Shown one piece after another: positions 41,029 through 50,950 of a DNA stretch of 64,000 nt (its first letter is position 1; every line of letters starts with the position of its first letter). The notes under the pieces were generated by a model, which did no database searches, was not told the DNA's origin, and saw nothing but the letters and a program-made list of their open reading frames with translations. A program made the position numbers and the translations under genes. Origin of the DNA: DAISVY01 sp036826635. Lineage in GTDB: Bacteria; Zixibacteria; MSB-5A5; GN15; FEB-12. The stretch lies in contig DAISVY010000010.1 of the NCBI GenBank assembly GCA_036826635.1, positions 95,874-159,873 on the forward strand, given 5' to 3'.

Positions 41029-42944
41029 GACTGTCAACGGGAGCCTGCAAACTACTACCCCTTGTCGTTTTGCTGATCGCGGGATGTCAGAGCGATACCC
41101 AGACTTTCGAGTACAAAGAAGTGCCGAGGTATGATATCAGGGCTTTCCAATACGGTTCTTCGTTGAGGAACGCTTTCTTTTCATTCGACGACGAGTATTT
41201 GATACTGAGCAGCGACAAAGGGGGGTACTATAACACTTACGTTGTTTCGGTCGACGGAGAAGGCCCCAAGCAGGTTTCTTTTTCGGAGGATTGTGACGTT
41301 TTCGAGGTTGCGGCCTTTCCGACCGATTACCAGTCTATATGTACGTCTCAGATCGGCGGGGCGGGGCTGTGGCACCTGTTCGTTCGAGACGAAGATCGGC
41401 TAACACGCGATATCACCCCGTGGGAAAACACGCGGTCGGTGTTCTATGGCTGGGATGATGACCGGGAATCTTTCATCTTCGGGTGTAACCGGCGGGATGC
41501 CCGGTATATGGACGTCTGTAAGATGGACATTGATACCTTCGGTTGTGAGATTCTTTTCCGCAACGACAGCGGCCTTGTGTTCGATTTGATGTCTCCCGAT
41601 GCTCGATATTTCGCATTTCATAAAGTAATCACCGATGACAACTCGGACATGTATCTGTATGATCGTGAGACGGCCGAACTGAAGTGTCTCAGTCCGCATA
41701 CGGGAGAGATCAATTTCATCCCGACCACGTTCAATGTGGGCTCCGATATTTTGTTTTATCTTACCGATGAAGACTCCGAATATCTGTACGTGAAGAGTCT
41801 CGATCTGGCTTCGGGGAAGACCGAAATCGTAGAGCGGGCCGACGGCGATATCGAGAATATGTATTTTTCCGAAGGCGGCATCTACCGGGTCGTTAGTATT
41901 CGGGCGGGGGTCCGGACCGAAACGCGGGTTTATTTCACCGAGACCGGGACACGAATCGAGCTGCCGCCGGTAGAGGGCGGTTATATCGGTCAGACGGTCA
42001 TATCCGGCAATGAGGAGTGGCTTGCCTACTATGGGGTGCGCTCGAATGCGTCGACCGATCTGTTCATTTACAGTCTGCTTGACGGGGAATACCGGCGTCT
42101 CACTTATTCCATGTACGATCAGGTCAGCAGCGGGGACCTGGTGCAGGCTCGGGAAGTGAAGTTCGAATCATTCGACGGGACCGATATAACGGGTTTGCTT
42201 TACCGGCCGTGGCAGCTTCAGGAGGGCCAGCAGGCTCCGGCCATCCTGATGGTGGACAGTGCGCTGGGAGGACAAAGTTGCATGGATTACGATCCGTTCG
42301 TGCAAATTCTCGTCAACCAGGGTTATCTTGTTCTTGAGGTTAATATCCGTGGCAGTCGCGGTTTCGGTAAAAGCTTCCGAAGGCTGAATGATCGGCGGCA
42401 TGGTCAGGATGATCTGGCCGATTTGCTGATGGCCCGCCAATATCTCGGGACCCTGGACTTTGTGGATACCAACAGGGTGGCTGTGATCGGCGAAGGTTAC
42501 GGCGGTTATCTGGCGCTGATGGCGTTGGTTGTGGCCTCCGAATCATTTGTCACCGCTGTCGAGATAGGGGGGGTATACGACTGGTCGAGAGCCCTCAAAA
42601 GACTCCCGGCGTGGTTAGAACCTTACCGGAACGCTCTGTACACCGAGTTGGGAGACCCGGTCGCCGACAAAGATTACCTGACGAGTATATCGCCATTGCA
42701 ACTGGCTGGCAATATCCTCCGGCCGCTTGCTTCTATTACCTGGAAATACAACCCTCTGACTTCCCGTGACGAATCTGATGATCTTGTCGAGATAGTCAGA
42801 CGGAAGAAATTACATGTGCTCTACTTCCCGTGTACGGAACGAACGGGGCTGGATGTTTCCCGGCAAAGTCGCTTCAAGCAGTACAAGGTTCTGCTCGATT
42901 TTCTGAACTGGCACGTAAAAGGGGAACAGAAAGGGCGCCGGTAA
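41025..42944 (+). CDS. Lipoprotein S9-peptidase homologue lacking the catalytic serine
   Basis: A lipoprotein signal peptide (LLPLVVLLIAGC) precedes a WD40/TolB-like beta-propeller (repeated DDEYLILSSD, DARYFAFHKV, NEEWLAYYGV) and an S9 alpha/beta-hydrolase domain (LVLEVNIRGSRGFGKSFR). The nucleophile elbow, normally GGSYGG, reads G-E-G491-Y-G-G, and no clear catalytic His is visible near the C-terminus. It therefore appears to be a pseudo-enzyme, perhaps a peptide-binding or scaffolding lipoprotein. It overlaps the antiporter gene by four bases and is translationally coupled to it, suggesting a joint role. Confidence 0.82.
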   Translation: MRLSTGACKLLPLVVLLIAGCQSDTQTFEYKEVPRYDIRAFQYGSSLRNAFFSFDDEYLILSSDKGGYYNTYVVSVDGEGPKQVSFSEDCDVFEVAAFPTDYQSICTSQIGGAGLWHLFVRDEDRLTRDITPWENTRSVFYGWDDDRESFIFGCNRRDARYMDVCKMDIDTFGCEILFRNDSGLVFDLMSPDARYFAFHKVITDDNSDMYLYDRETAELKCLSPHTGEINFIPTTFNVGSDILFYLTDEDSEYLYVKSLDLASGKTEIVERADGDIENMYFSEGGIYRVVSIRAGVRTETRVYFTETGTRIELPPVEGGYIGQTVISGNEEWLAYYGVRSNASTDLFIYSLLDGEYRRLTYSMYDQVSSGDLVQAREVKFESFDGTDITGLLYRPWQLQEGQQAPAILMVDSALGGQSCMDYDPFVQILVNQGYLVLEVNIRGSRGFGKSFRRLNDRRHGQDDLADLLMARQYLGTLDFVDTNRVAVIGEGYGGYLALMALVVASESFVTAVEIGGVYDWSRALKRLPAWLEPYRNALYTELGDPVADKDYLTSISPLQLAGNILRPLASITWKYNPLTSRDESDDLVEIVRRKKLHVLYFPCTERTGLDVSRQSRFKQYKVLLDFLNWHVKGEQKGRR

Positions 42945-42965
42945 GAGCCGAAAACGGGCGCGGGA

Positions 42966-43892
42966 TCAGGACGCGGTGTTGTTGTCGGTCCTGTCTTTCT
43001 GCAGACGGTACAATTGAGGCAGGATTCGTTGAGCGTCGGGATTGTCGGGCCATATTTGAAGTGACTGTTCGAAGTGAGAGATGGCCGTCGGCAGGTCGTT
43101 CAGCTTTATGTAGACGGCACCCAGATGGTTATGGGTCTTGGCGATTTCGGGATCGCTTATTTGAATCTGGCGAATAATTTCAAAATCGTACTGGGGCAAA
43201 TCCGCTTCGGTCAGGGTTTTTGTCAGAGCCAGTTGCTCCTGAATAATCGGGAAATTAACGGTATCGGTTTCGTACAGGTTCAGGCTGTATTCCCACACGC
43301 GTCTGTATGGTGAGAGCGGATCGGTCTGACCGGCCAGCGCTTTTTCGAAAGCATCGCGAGCCTGCTCATAGTCTTTGCTCTCCATGTAAAGAGTTCCGAG
43401 ACGCCGGTTCAGGGCAATCTGATCGAAATCGGAATCGAGCGCGCGTTCATAGCAACGCCGGGCCTTTTCCATGTCGCCTTTTTGTTCAAAGGCTTCACCG
43501 AGGTAATAGGGAATTAAGCCTTGGGCGGTCTTTTCTTCCTTTAATGCTTTGCCGAGGATGTGAATAGCTTTTTCGGTTTCACCCATGTGCAGATAGGTTA
43601 GGCCCAGGTTAACTGTAACGGCAAGGTAGTCGGGTTTGATTTCCAGGGCTCTTGTATACTGAGCTAAGGCCAGGGGAAAATCGCCGTTTTTGAGAAAGTT
43701 GTCACCGTAATTTTTCAGGTTACGCGCTTCTACGACAATGCCGCTCCGTGACAGATTCTGCAGCCAGGTCGGATTCCACACCGATATAAGACCAAACAGA
43801 ATCAGTAACAGCCATAACAGAAGAAGGCCGACGGTGATGATGGTCCGTCCGGTATTATGTTGCTGTACGTTGTTCTCTGTTGCCGTCGTCAT
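42966..43892 (-). CDS. Membrane-anchored TPR protein
   Basis: ATG 43892 is seven bases after AGG. A single N-terminal transmembrane helix (TIITVGLLLLWLLLILFGLI, ~13-32) is followed by at least six TPR units (LKNYGDNFLKNGDFPLALAQ, LAVTVNLGLTYLHMGETEKA, IPYYLGEAFEQKGDMEKARR, ALNRRLGTLYMESKDYEQAR, NHLGAVYIKLNDLPTAIS). It is a likely protein-binding scaffold with periplasmic TPRs. It starts nine bases beyond the stop of the VanZ-like gene and should be co-transcribed with it. Confidence 0.88.
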   Translation of the reverse strand: MTTATENNVQQHNTGRTIITVGLLLLWLLLILFGLISVWNPTWLQNLSRSGIVVEARNLKNYGDNFLKNGDFPLALAQYTRALEIKPDYLAVTVNLGLTYLHMGETEKAIHILGKALKEEKTAQGLIPYYLGEAFEQKGDMEKARRCYERALDSDFDQIALNRRLGTLYMESKDYEQARDAFEKALAGQTDPLSPYRRVWEYSLNLYETDTVNFPIIQEQLALTKTLTEADLPQYDFEIIRQIQISDPEIAKTHNHLGAVYIKLNDLPTAISHFEQSLQIWPDNPDAQRILPQLYRLQKDRTDNNTAS

Positions 43893-43900
43893 ATTCACGC

Positions 43901-45157
43901 CTAACAAGTGTTGTGCAGGACCAGCAAAACGTTTTTGCCTTCAAGTTTCAGCCGGTTAAAGAGTCGGCACGCCTCCGGTGTGTTGAGGATAATAACCTGG
44001 GTGGCTTTTTGGGTAACCCAGTTGTAGATGAACTGGTTCGGAGCATCGAGCGGAAAGCCGTGGCCACCCATGCCCTCGCTGCCGCTGCCCAGAAGAATGA
44101 TGTCCGCATTCTGTTTCAGAAGGAAGGTGCGATCACGGTAGTTGAAATAGTGTTTTTTGTCGACCGGTCGGAAGCTGCCGTCCGGGAATACCAGCAGATC
44201 GAAGAAAGGAACCGGGATGCCCTCGTAAACCGTCAGGCCGTACCGGTTGTACGTAATACCTTCGCCGCGGTGAGAAAAATAACTGTATGCCTGGGCGACT
44301 ATCGCAATCACGGCGAGACCGATGAGTACATACCGGGGCCATCTGAATTGACTGAGATGTATGACGAAGAACGTCAGCACAAAGGTCCCGGCGGTTAGTA
44401 TAATAACAACGTCCCAGTATTCCTTTTCGGAGAGAAGCGAACTAAAGACAACCCCGAAAAACGAAAGCAGTATCAGAAGCACCAGCAGACTGAGCGGTTG
44501 TTGCGCATAATTATGGAAGCGACGGTGTCGCACGCGCCTGGTGTCCGGGGAGTTTGTTCTCGATGGCGGTGCCCCGATGAACAGCACCACCATGCCGGTG
44601 GTTGTTCCCCAGACGTCTTTGGCAATGTCGCTTACGTCGAAGATGCGACTGCTCATGTGCATCTGAAAGGCCTCGTCGAACGAGGAATAAAACAGCGCGG
44701 CCACGAAAGTAATCAGCATGATATCGGCCAGCGCGTGCCCTCGGGGGGCGAGGTCGCGGTACATCATAAAAGCGAACAGGCAATAAGCGAAATAATGCCA
44801 GTTCTGTTGCAGATCGTAGAAATTGTGATCGAAATAGTAATCGGTGATCTGCTGGGCCAGACCGATCATGACCAGGGCCACGATGGCGGCTAATATGTGG
44901 TGCCATTTCAGGCGGGAACGCAAAACAATCAGGACACCGATCAGCAAGATCACCGCGATAGACGGCACGATGGGAATGCTATGCCCGGCGATTTCAACGG
45001 AAGAAACGGAAATAGTTCCGATAGCCTGCTGCAGGAAGTTTTGCAGCAGGACAAACGGCGTCGCTACCAGCAGCAAACTGTATAGAACAACGTGCAGGCG
45101 AGAGGAATGAATCCAACTCAACGAAGTATCCGGTTTTGATCGAGATTCTGCCGGCAT
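43901..45157 (-). CDS. VanZ-like membrane protein fused to an Mth938-like domain
   Basis: The first ~310 residues are a polytopic membrane protein with ~9 helices; YCLFAFMMYRDL, FYSSFDEAFQMHM and DVSDIAKDVWGTTTG resemble the VanZ-like family. The C-terminal ~100 residues read like an Mth938/NDUFAF3-like domain (ADIILLGSGSEGMGG, YNWVTQKATQVIILNTPEACRLFN split as in that family, LEGKNVLLVLHNTC). The fusion joins a possible envelope function with a cytosolic domain of unknown activity. It leads a two-gene operon with the TPR protein. Confidence 0.75.
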   Translation of the reverse strand: MPAESRSKPDTSLSWIHSSRLHVVLYSLLLVATPFVLLQNFLQQAIGTISVSSVEIAGHSIPIVPSIAVILLIGVLIVLRSRLKWHHILAAIVALVMIGLAQQITDYYFDHNFYDLQQNWHYFAYCLFAFMMYRDLAPRGHALADIMLITFVAALFYSSFDEAFQMHMSSRIFDVSDIAKDVWGTTTGMVVLFIGAPPSRTNSPDTRRVRHRRFHNYAQQPLSLLVLLILLSFFGVVFSSLLSEKEYWDVVIILTAGTFVLTFFVIHLSQFRWPRYVLIGLAVIAIVAQAYSYFSHRGEGITYNRYGLTVYEGIPVPFFDLLVFPDGSFRPVDKKHYFNYRDRTFLLKQNADIILLGSGSEGMGGHGFPLDAPNQFIYNWVTQKATQVIILNTPEACRLFNRLKLEGKNVLLVLHNTC

Positions 45158-45265
45158 TGTGTTTGTTGCTTAAAGCGCGTTCGCTTAACCGTGCTTAATA
45201 TAGCAGATGATTCGGCCGGGAAAACAAAAAATGTCGATTTCATTCTTCGGCCCGCTCCGGCTCGC

Positions 45266-45302
45266 AAAAAAAAGCCCGGCCGCTGGGGGGATAGCGGCCG
45301 GG
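45266..45302 (-). terminator. Intrinsic terminator of the M14 peptidase gene
   Basis: A perfect 10-bp stem (CCCGGCCGCT / AGCGGCCGGG) with CTTTTTTTT on the minus strand. Confidence 0.9.
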
Positions 45303-45334
45303 AATACGCAGTTATTGCTGGCGTAACCGAATGG

Positions 45335-48300
45335 CTACGGACACGCCGGCAGCGGTGCGAGGCTGATAAAGAGGTGGTCTATCAGCACAGTGAGATCTCC
45401 CATGTCGATATCTGATCCGACCGGTTCGGGCTGGCCGGAGAGATCGACATCTCCCTCTTCTACGCATTCTATAGGTTGCAGACTGATGAACAGCAAGTCG
45501 ATCAGGCGGGTTAAATCGCCCATATCAACGATGCCCGGTTCACCGTCCATGTTGCCGACCGTCTCGCCGACACAGCAGCCTTCGGACACGATCATGGTGA
45601 CCGGAATGTCCTTGGTGGGTGTGTCGGGATCGTTACAGCTTATCGTCACCTGGCCGGTGTAAGAACCATGTTCCATACCTTCGGAGTCAAAATTGACGTT
45701 CACGGTGGTATTGCTGTAAGGTTCAACCTGACCACTGACAGGTGTTACTTCGAGCCAACTGGCCGCGGATATATCGATAGCCAGATTGTCGTGCATGTAA
45801 GAGGCGTTGTGAACCATCGTCAGGCCGTCGTCGGCCGCCGAGTTCTGTATGCCGATAGTGGCGCCGGTCAAACCTTCGCTGTCAGTACCGGGATCCATGA
45901 CGGCATACTGAAGTTTGATGCTGCCGTTGGGATACAGGATGGCCTGGAAGTTGAGCGATCCGGTACCTTCTGAATAAAGGTAGTTGCGTACGTCGACGAA
46001 GCTGACCACGAAATAACCGTTGACATCGTCATAGTAGTACAGCACCTGACCGTTGCCCTCCGGTGGGTCCAGATCGTCCCACCACATAGCGATCACCGCC
46101 GAATGCAGTGACGAATATGGCATGGTATTGTTGCTCGCGGACCCGTACACGGTGTCGAAGGTGATGAGACCGTTGGCACATATGCACAGCTCACTATAGG
46201 TGCTGTCGAACATCGGGAAGTTGAACCCGATCGGTATGGCATCCACGTAGCCGTCGTCGGTCAGCGTGATCTCGGTACCGAGACTGGTGATGTCTATCCA
46301 ACTGAAGGTCGGACCTCCGGGATCGTCAGAATCGATCCAGGTGTGTCCGTAAGTATCGGGACCACCGGAATTTGTCGTTACCGGGGCATAATAGGCTTCG
46401 GTTTGACCGGGGAATTTGTCGGAATCAACCGTCCGATAGCCAAGGGGTTCAGCGGACAGTGTCGTTGTCGAGGGGCTCTTCTTGCTGTCGAACATCTGAC
46501 ACGCGACCGAGTAGATCAGGCGACCGGGGCCGTTGTTGTCGATGACCAGCGGGTATGTTTCCTGAGCGTCAATACCGACTGTCTGTTCAATTGAAGTCTC
46601 GCTGATAGCCAGGTCGGCCTCGAAAACGTGCAAAGATACGGGAATACTTCCGGACGCATTCTCCGGGTCATTGGAAGTATAGTCAACCGAACCGGTGTAA
46701 TCTCCGCCGGGCATGGTGCCGGCGTCGATCAGGACTGAAAAGTCGAGGCTGTCGCCGGGACTGACTGTCTGCTTGTCATAGGACAGGCTGATCCAGCTAT
46801 CCCCCGACGAGAACCAGACACCGAGATTAGCCGTGCCGGTGTTCTTTATTTTGATGGTCTCTTCGGTCTGATCACCCGGTTGCAGGCTGTCGCTGAGGGC
46901 CAACGGCTCAAGGTTCAGCACCGACGAACCACCGCTGCCGGTATAACCACGGAGTTCGATATCATCGATATTCCAGCCGCAATAGGTGGAGGAACCGTCG
47001 GTCGATCCGAGACCGAATCGAATCCTGAAGCTCGGGTTAGCGTCGGCATACGCGGAAATATCGATTTCCTCTTCCGTCCAGGTATCCGGCGACAGGGAGG
47101 TGTTAGGATTCTCGTAAAGAGTTACCCAGTCGTCACCGTCGTAGATCTCGAAATAAGCGTGGTCGTACTGGCTTCTCTCCACTCCGAGCCAATGGGCATA
47201 GCTTAGGATAATGCCCGTGGCCTGACTGCAATCGATAATCGGCGAAGTCACCCACTGAGTGGTCGAAATGTTGTTGCTATACTGGCCCGAACTGGTTATG
47301 TCGTTACCAAGGACGCCGTTGTCGGAACCATCGGTGTGATCCTCTGAAGGATCGCCGCCGCCGCCCGATACGGAGCCGATCTGCCACTCGGCAGATCCGC
47401 CCAGACCGCTCCAGCCCTGATCGAAGGAGAAGTCGTCGAAGTAGAAAGCGACGCGGTCACCGATCATGAACTCGAAATAGAGAGTGTCGGAATAGTCGCC
47501 GCCATCGGAAAGATCAAGAGCGAACTGTACCTGAGTGTACAGGGGGCACTCGGCGTCGATGGTGAACTCGTAATCGGTAAGCGAAGTACCCGTGCCGCCC
47601 AGCGCCGTAATGGTCGGGTAGGTGGACGTGTTCTGTGTCACCGTTATATTGGCGTCAGTGGTGGAAAGAACACCGACCATGTTAGTAGCGTTGCCGCCCC
47701 CGATATTCGACAGGGTAATGCTCATCGAGACGTCATCACCCGGGTTGACCGCATCGGCCTCGAAGTTTTCGAAGACCATTACGGGATCATCGGGAAGCGG
47801 TGTCAGGGCTACGTTGACGACAGTTGCCTGAAAATCGACGACATTGACCCCCAGGACGGTGTCGGTATAATATCCGGTGGAACTGAACTCCAGATCGTAA
47901 GTGCCGGCTTCCAGCATGCGGTGATAGTCACCTATGTCCGGGTCGGTGAAAACGCGGGCACTGTCGATATCGTGATCGAGGGTGGTTATGGTGGCCAGGA
48001 TAGGCAGCGAGGTCGAAGCATCGGTTACTATACCCCGGACGCCGTAAAGTCCGTTCTGCAGCCAGTCGAGATAGGAGCGCTTGTTATAGTTCCAGTACGT
48101 CGGCATGGTGCTGGCGCTGGGCATCTTGCTACTGGACAGTTCTATCGTAGCCTCGCGGCAACCGTGCCAGTAGTTCATGTAATCCTGGCGCCCTCCGGTA
48201 ACACGGTACCAGGCGTATCCGTTGGTGATACCGTCGTTATAGTCGTCCATGTAGCTGCTGGAGCCGTAATAGTGGACGGTATCGGCATAGGCGCGGCTGA

Positions 48301-49186
48301 TATCCTGGTACCACTGGTCATCGGCATGAAGTCGCGCCCAGGTATCCCACGGATAGTTAACTACCTCTGCGCCGCCATGGAAGTTGGCCGCAATGACGAA
48401 ACTGTGAGCCTCGGCCAGATTCATCATGATCACGGTCTCGGGCTGCCAGATGTTGCCATCAGGATGATCACCCTCGTCCGGGTCCGGGAAGTTGCGGTTA
48501 ATGTCCACGCTGTTGGCGTTGTACCGGGTAGCGCTGCTGACCGAACTGTTTCCGCCGGCGTAAGTACCGTCGGGGTTGGCCAGCGGGTTAATCCAGATCT
48601 CCATTTCGTTGACCATGTTGGTTATCCGCGTATCGGTGCCATAGGATACCAAAATGGAATCGATGAGGCGCAGCATGCCCATATAACCGGTGGTCTCGTC
48701 GCCGTGCATGGTGCCGGTAAACATGACCTCCGGTTCGTCTTCTTCCGTATCCGGGTTATCACTGATCTTAACGAAAAGGATATTCCGTCCATCCACCGTC
48801 GTACCGGCGTCGATCACCCGGCAGATGTCGGGATAGTCCGTACCGAACTGATACATCCAGTCTACATAGGCGTCGTAGGTGGGATAAGTGTCCCACTGAC
48901 TCAGGGCTTCTTTGGTGTCGCCCATTTTGGGAACGATCAGCGAACTGGGGTTGGGAAGAATAGTATAATCGTATCCCAGCCTAGTGAAATTGTCCCACTG
49001 TCGAGGGTTGGCGTAGGCAAACACCTCGCCGTCCAGGACCTTGTCGATTGACACGATTTTGGTCAACTCGTCAAGTGCTTTTGGCGATTCAACCTTGAAT
49101 TTGAAGTACGTTTCCTGAACGGCGGCCGTGGCAGTTATCGACATCAATAACATAGCCAACGCCAACAGGATAACTAATTGTTTCAT
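45335..49186 (-). CDS. Giant exported M14 zinc carboxypeptidase with dockerin-like tail
   Basis: The start is ATG 49186, six bases after AAGGTG; the frame is open to 49324 but the promoter lies in that part. The ~1283-residue protein has a signal peptide (LVILLALAMLLMSITATAA), a propeptide, an M14 catalytic domain (FTGTMHGDETTGYMG with the HxxE zinc site, NPLANPDGTYAGG, RNFPDPDEGD, NFHGGAEVVNYPW, EATIELSSSKMP), a carboxypeptidase-regulatory-like domain, a MAM-like module (FSFDQGWSGLGGSAEW), BACON/ASPM-like Ig modules, a nidogen-like part (PIGFNFPMFDSTYSELC) and two dockerin-like repeats ending PLPACP. It should trim C-terminal residues from proteins outside the cell. Confidence 0.92.
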   Translation of the reverse strand: MKQLVILLALAMLLMSITATAAVQETYFKFKVESPKALDELTKIVSIDKVLDGEVFAYANPRQWDNFTRLGYDYTILPNPSSLIVPKMGDTKEALSQWDTYPTYDAYVDWMYQFGTDYPDICRVIDAGTTVDGRNILFVKISDNPDTEEDEPEVMFTGTMHGDETTGYMGMLRLIDSILVSYGTDTRITNMVNEMEIWINPLANPDGTYAGGNSSVSSATRYNANSVDINRNFPDPDEGDHPDGNIWQPETVIMMNLAEAHSFVIAANFHGGAEVVNYPWDTWARLHADDQWYQDISRAYADTVHYYGSSSYMDDYNDGITNGYAWYRVTGGRQDYMNYWHGCREATIELSSSKMPSASTMPTYWNYNKRSYLDWLQNGLYGVRGIVTDASTSLPILATITTLDHDIDSARVFTDPDIGDYHRMLEAGTYDLEFSSTGYYTDTVLGVNVVDFQATVVNVALTPLPDDPVMVFENFEADAVNPGDDVSMSITLSNIGGGNATNMVGVLSTTDANITVTQNTSTYPTITALGGTGTSLTDYEFTIDAECPLYTQVQFALDLSDGGDYSDTLYFEFMIGDRVAFYFDDFSFDQGWSGLGGSAEWQIGSVSGGGGDPSEDHTDGSDNGVLGNDITSSGQYSNNISTTQWVTSPIIDCSQATGIILSYAHWLGVERSQYDHAYFEIYDGDDWVTLYENPNTSLSPDTWTEEEIDISAYADANPSFRIRFGLGSTDGSSTYCGWNIDDIELRGYTGSGGSSVLNLEPLALSDSLQPGDQTEETIKIKNTGTANLGVWFSSGDSWISLSYDKQTVSPGDSLDFSVLIDAGTMPGGDYTGSVDYTSNDPENASGSIPVSLHVFEADLAISETSIEQTVGIDAQETYPLVIDNNGPGRLIYSVACQMFDSKKSPSTTTLSAEPLGYRTVDSDKFPGQTEAYYAPVTTNSGGPDTYGHTWIDSDDPGGPTFSWIDITSLGTEITLTDDGYVDAIPIGFNFPMFDSTYSELCICANGLITFDTVYGSASNNTMPYSSLHSAVIAMWWDDLDPPEGNGQVLYYYDDVNGYFVVSFVDVRNYLYSEGTGSLNFQAILYPNGSIKLQYAVMDPGTDSEGLTGATIGIQNSAADDGLTMVHNASYMHDNLAIDISAASWLEVTPVSGQVEPYSNTTVNVNFDSEGMEHGSYTGQVTISCNDPDTPTKDIPVTMIVSEGCCVGETVGNMDGEPGIVDMGDLTRLIDLLFISLQPIECVEEGDVDLSGQPEPVGSDIDMGDLTVLIDHLFISLAPLPACP

Positions 49187-49628
49187 AGACAACACCTTGC
49201 GAGTAAGTGGTTCACTGTAGTATGTCTGTTCGCAGTAGAGGCGAGCGGTACGTGAGGAGGCAGGCTCGTCATCCGGTTCCAATATAAGCCCATTTCTTTT
49301 TCTGTCAACACAATGTATGCTCAAGCTCTACAAAGACTTTGATCGGTTGCCGGGCGGTTTTTCGCAAGGGCCGAAGACGACAAAAGAGTCTCTTTCGAAA
49401 AATGGTCCCGGATTTAGGGTGGGTCGATAAGTCGATGAATAATATAACCTTACGCTTTGGCTGGGGTGATGTCGGGCTGTTATGTTTACAACCCTAGCCT
49501 TGAACGCAGTTTAAGGGTGCAATCCGGCTCGTTTTTGCGTATAAGTCGACCGGTTTAAACCCGCGAAATGAGTCATAGATTCAGGCGGGTTACGGACCGG
49601 CGGTATTCGTTAAGGGAGATGAACGGCG
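49187..49628. other. 442-bp divergent intergenic region
   Basis: It holds the promoter of the M14 gene at 49281-49308. Between 49325 and 49628 I see no ORF, RNA or strong promoter; a weak inverted repeat (GGCT..AGCC) lies around 49460-49500. Confidence 0.45.
49281..49308 (-). promoter_or_regulatory. Promoter of the M14 peptidase gene
   Basis: On the minus strand TTGACA - 16 bp - TATATT, similar to the promoters at 29.5 and 31.9 kb. Confidence 0.7.
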
Positions 49629-50759
49629 GTGAAATCACGGGTGCTGATTAATGCTACGATTCTGAATAACCCGGTGATGACGGGGTTGATGATATATGCA
49701 TCCGCCATTCTGGAACGGTTGCTCCCGGTTTTGCAGCGCGACGAGCGGGTGGATGATATCGTACTGCTGGGACGGGGTGGGCGGATGACCGAGTTGTTCG
49801 GCGAAAAGGTACGGCAACCCAAAGTACGGCTGCACGAAGTAGCCACGGTCAACCCGGTTCGGCGTGTTTTCGCTTTGAACCGGGCCGCGGGTCGCGAAAT
49901 CCGACCGGGGCGAACCGTTTTTTATGCGCCGAATCATCACGGGGTGGTGCTCAAAAGCGTCAAACAGGTGATCACTATCCACGATATGTTCGCGATGCTT
50001 TTTCCCGCCAATTACCGTATGCAGCATTACTATTTCAAGTGGTACGTGCCGCGCATGCTGCCTTGTACCCGTACGATCATAACCGATTCCGATTGTACGG
50101 CTCGCGATTGTCGCCGATTCTACAAGTGTTTGCCGCCCACGGTCACGGTGTATTGTGCTCTGCGCGATGATCTGGCCGGGGGCGCTTCTCGGGAGATCGC
50201 CCGACTGAAAGACCGGCGTTTCTTTCTTTTCGTCGGTCCCAACTACAGGTACAAGAATGCTGATCGTCTGATTGACGCTTTCGCGCGGCTGGTTCAATCA
50301 GATTCGTACTCGGATTATCGTTTGGTGTTTGTCGGAGGACGAAAACCGTACGTTGATTTTCTCAGGTCGCACCTTGCCTCGACTCATCCGGCTCTCGAAT
50401 CACAGGTCGATTTCCTGGGATACGTAAGCAAAGAAGAACTGGCCTGGCTGTACGAGAACGCCGTTGCGGCCGCCATTACGACGCTTTACGAAGGTTTCGG
50501 GTTACCTGCTCTGGAAGCGATGCAGTTCGATTGTCCCGTTGTCGCTTCGCGGGCCGGTTCACTCCCCGAGGTGTGCGCCGAGGCCTGTTGCTATGTCGAT
50601 CCCGGTGATACCGCAAGCATTAGTCAGGGTCTGGAACGACTTGCCTCCGACGACAAACTTCGCGCCGACCTGATCACGCGGGGACGTGAGAATCTGAAAC
50701 GTTTCCACTGGCAAACGGCCGCCGATCAGGTATACGAAGTGCTGAGCCGTCTGTTGTAG
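49629..50759 (+). CDS. GT4-type glycosyltransferase
   Basis: A 376-residue retaining glycosyltransferase (GT-B fold). GTG 49629 is preceded by GGGAG about 11 bases upstream. Signatures: TIHDMFAMLFPANYR in the N-domain, FLFVGPNYRYKNADRLIDAF in the middle, and the C-domain donor motif YEGFGLPALEAMQFDCPVV. It likely transfers a sugar nucleotide-derived residue to a polysaccharide or lipid carrier at the inner membrane. It heads a surface-polysaccharide cluster with the Wzz-like gene and a second glycosyltransferase. Confidence 0.93.
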   Translation: MKSRVLINATILNNPVMTGLMIYASAILERLLPVLQRDERVDDIVLLGRGGRMTELFGEKVRQPKVRLHEVATVNPVRRVFALNRAAGREIRPGRTVFYAPNHHGVVLKSVKQVITIHDMFAMLFPANYRMQHYYFKWYVPRMLPCTRTIITDSDCTARDCRRFYKCLPPTVTVYCALRDDLAGGASREIARLKDRRFFLFVGPNYRYKNADRLIDAFARLVQSDSYSDYRLVFVGGRKPYVDFLRSHLASTHPALESQVDFLGYVSKEELAWLYENAVAAAITTLYEGFGLPALEAMQFDCPVVASRAGSLPEVCAEACCYVDPGDTASISQGLERLASDDKLRADLITRGRENLKRFHWQTAADQVYEVLSRLL

Positions 50760-50950
50760 CACCATCCTGTTACCGATTCACTATCAACCAATTGTCGACC
50801 CCGCGTTCGGGTGTGATTCTGTACGTCGCACTCCGGAAGGACTTTCTGTTTGCATCAGGAACATATTTCCCATCTAAGCGCATAGGTGTGGATGGAGATA
50901 CAAGGCGGTCTGATCGCGCGGTCTAACCGGCTGTGTCGCAAGGGGTAAGA

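Noticed and set aside
47921..49051. 376-codon plus-strand frame inside the M14 peptidase gene
   Set aside because: Repetitive Val/Gly/His-rich composition from the antisense of an acidic beta-rich protein; no ribosome site.
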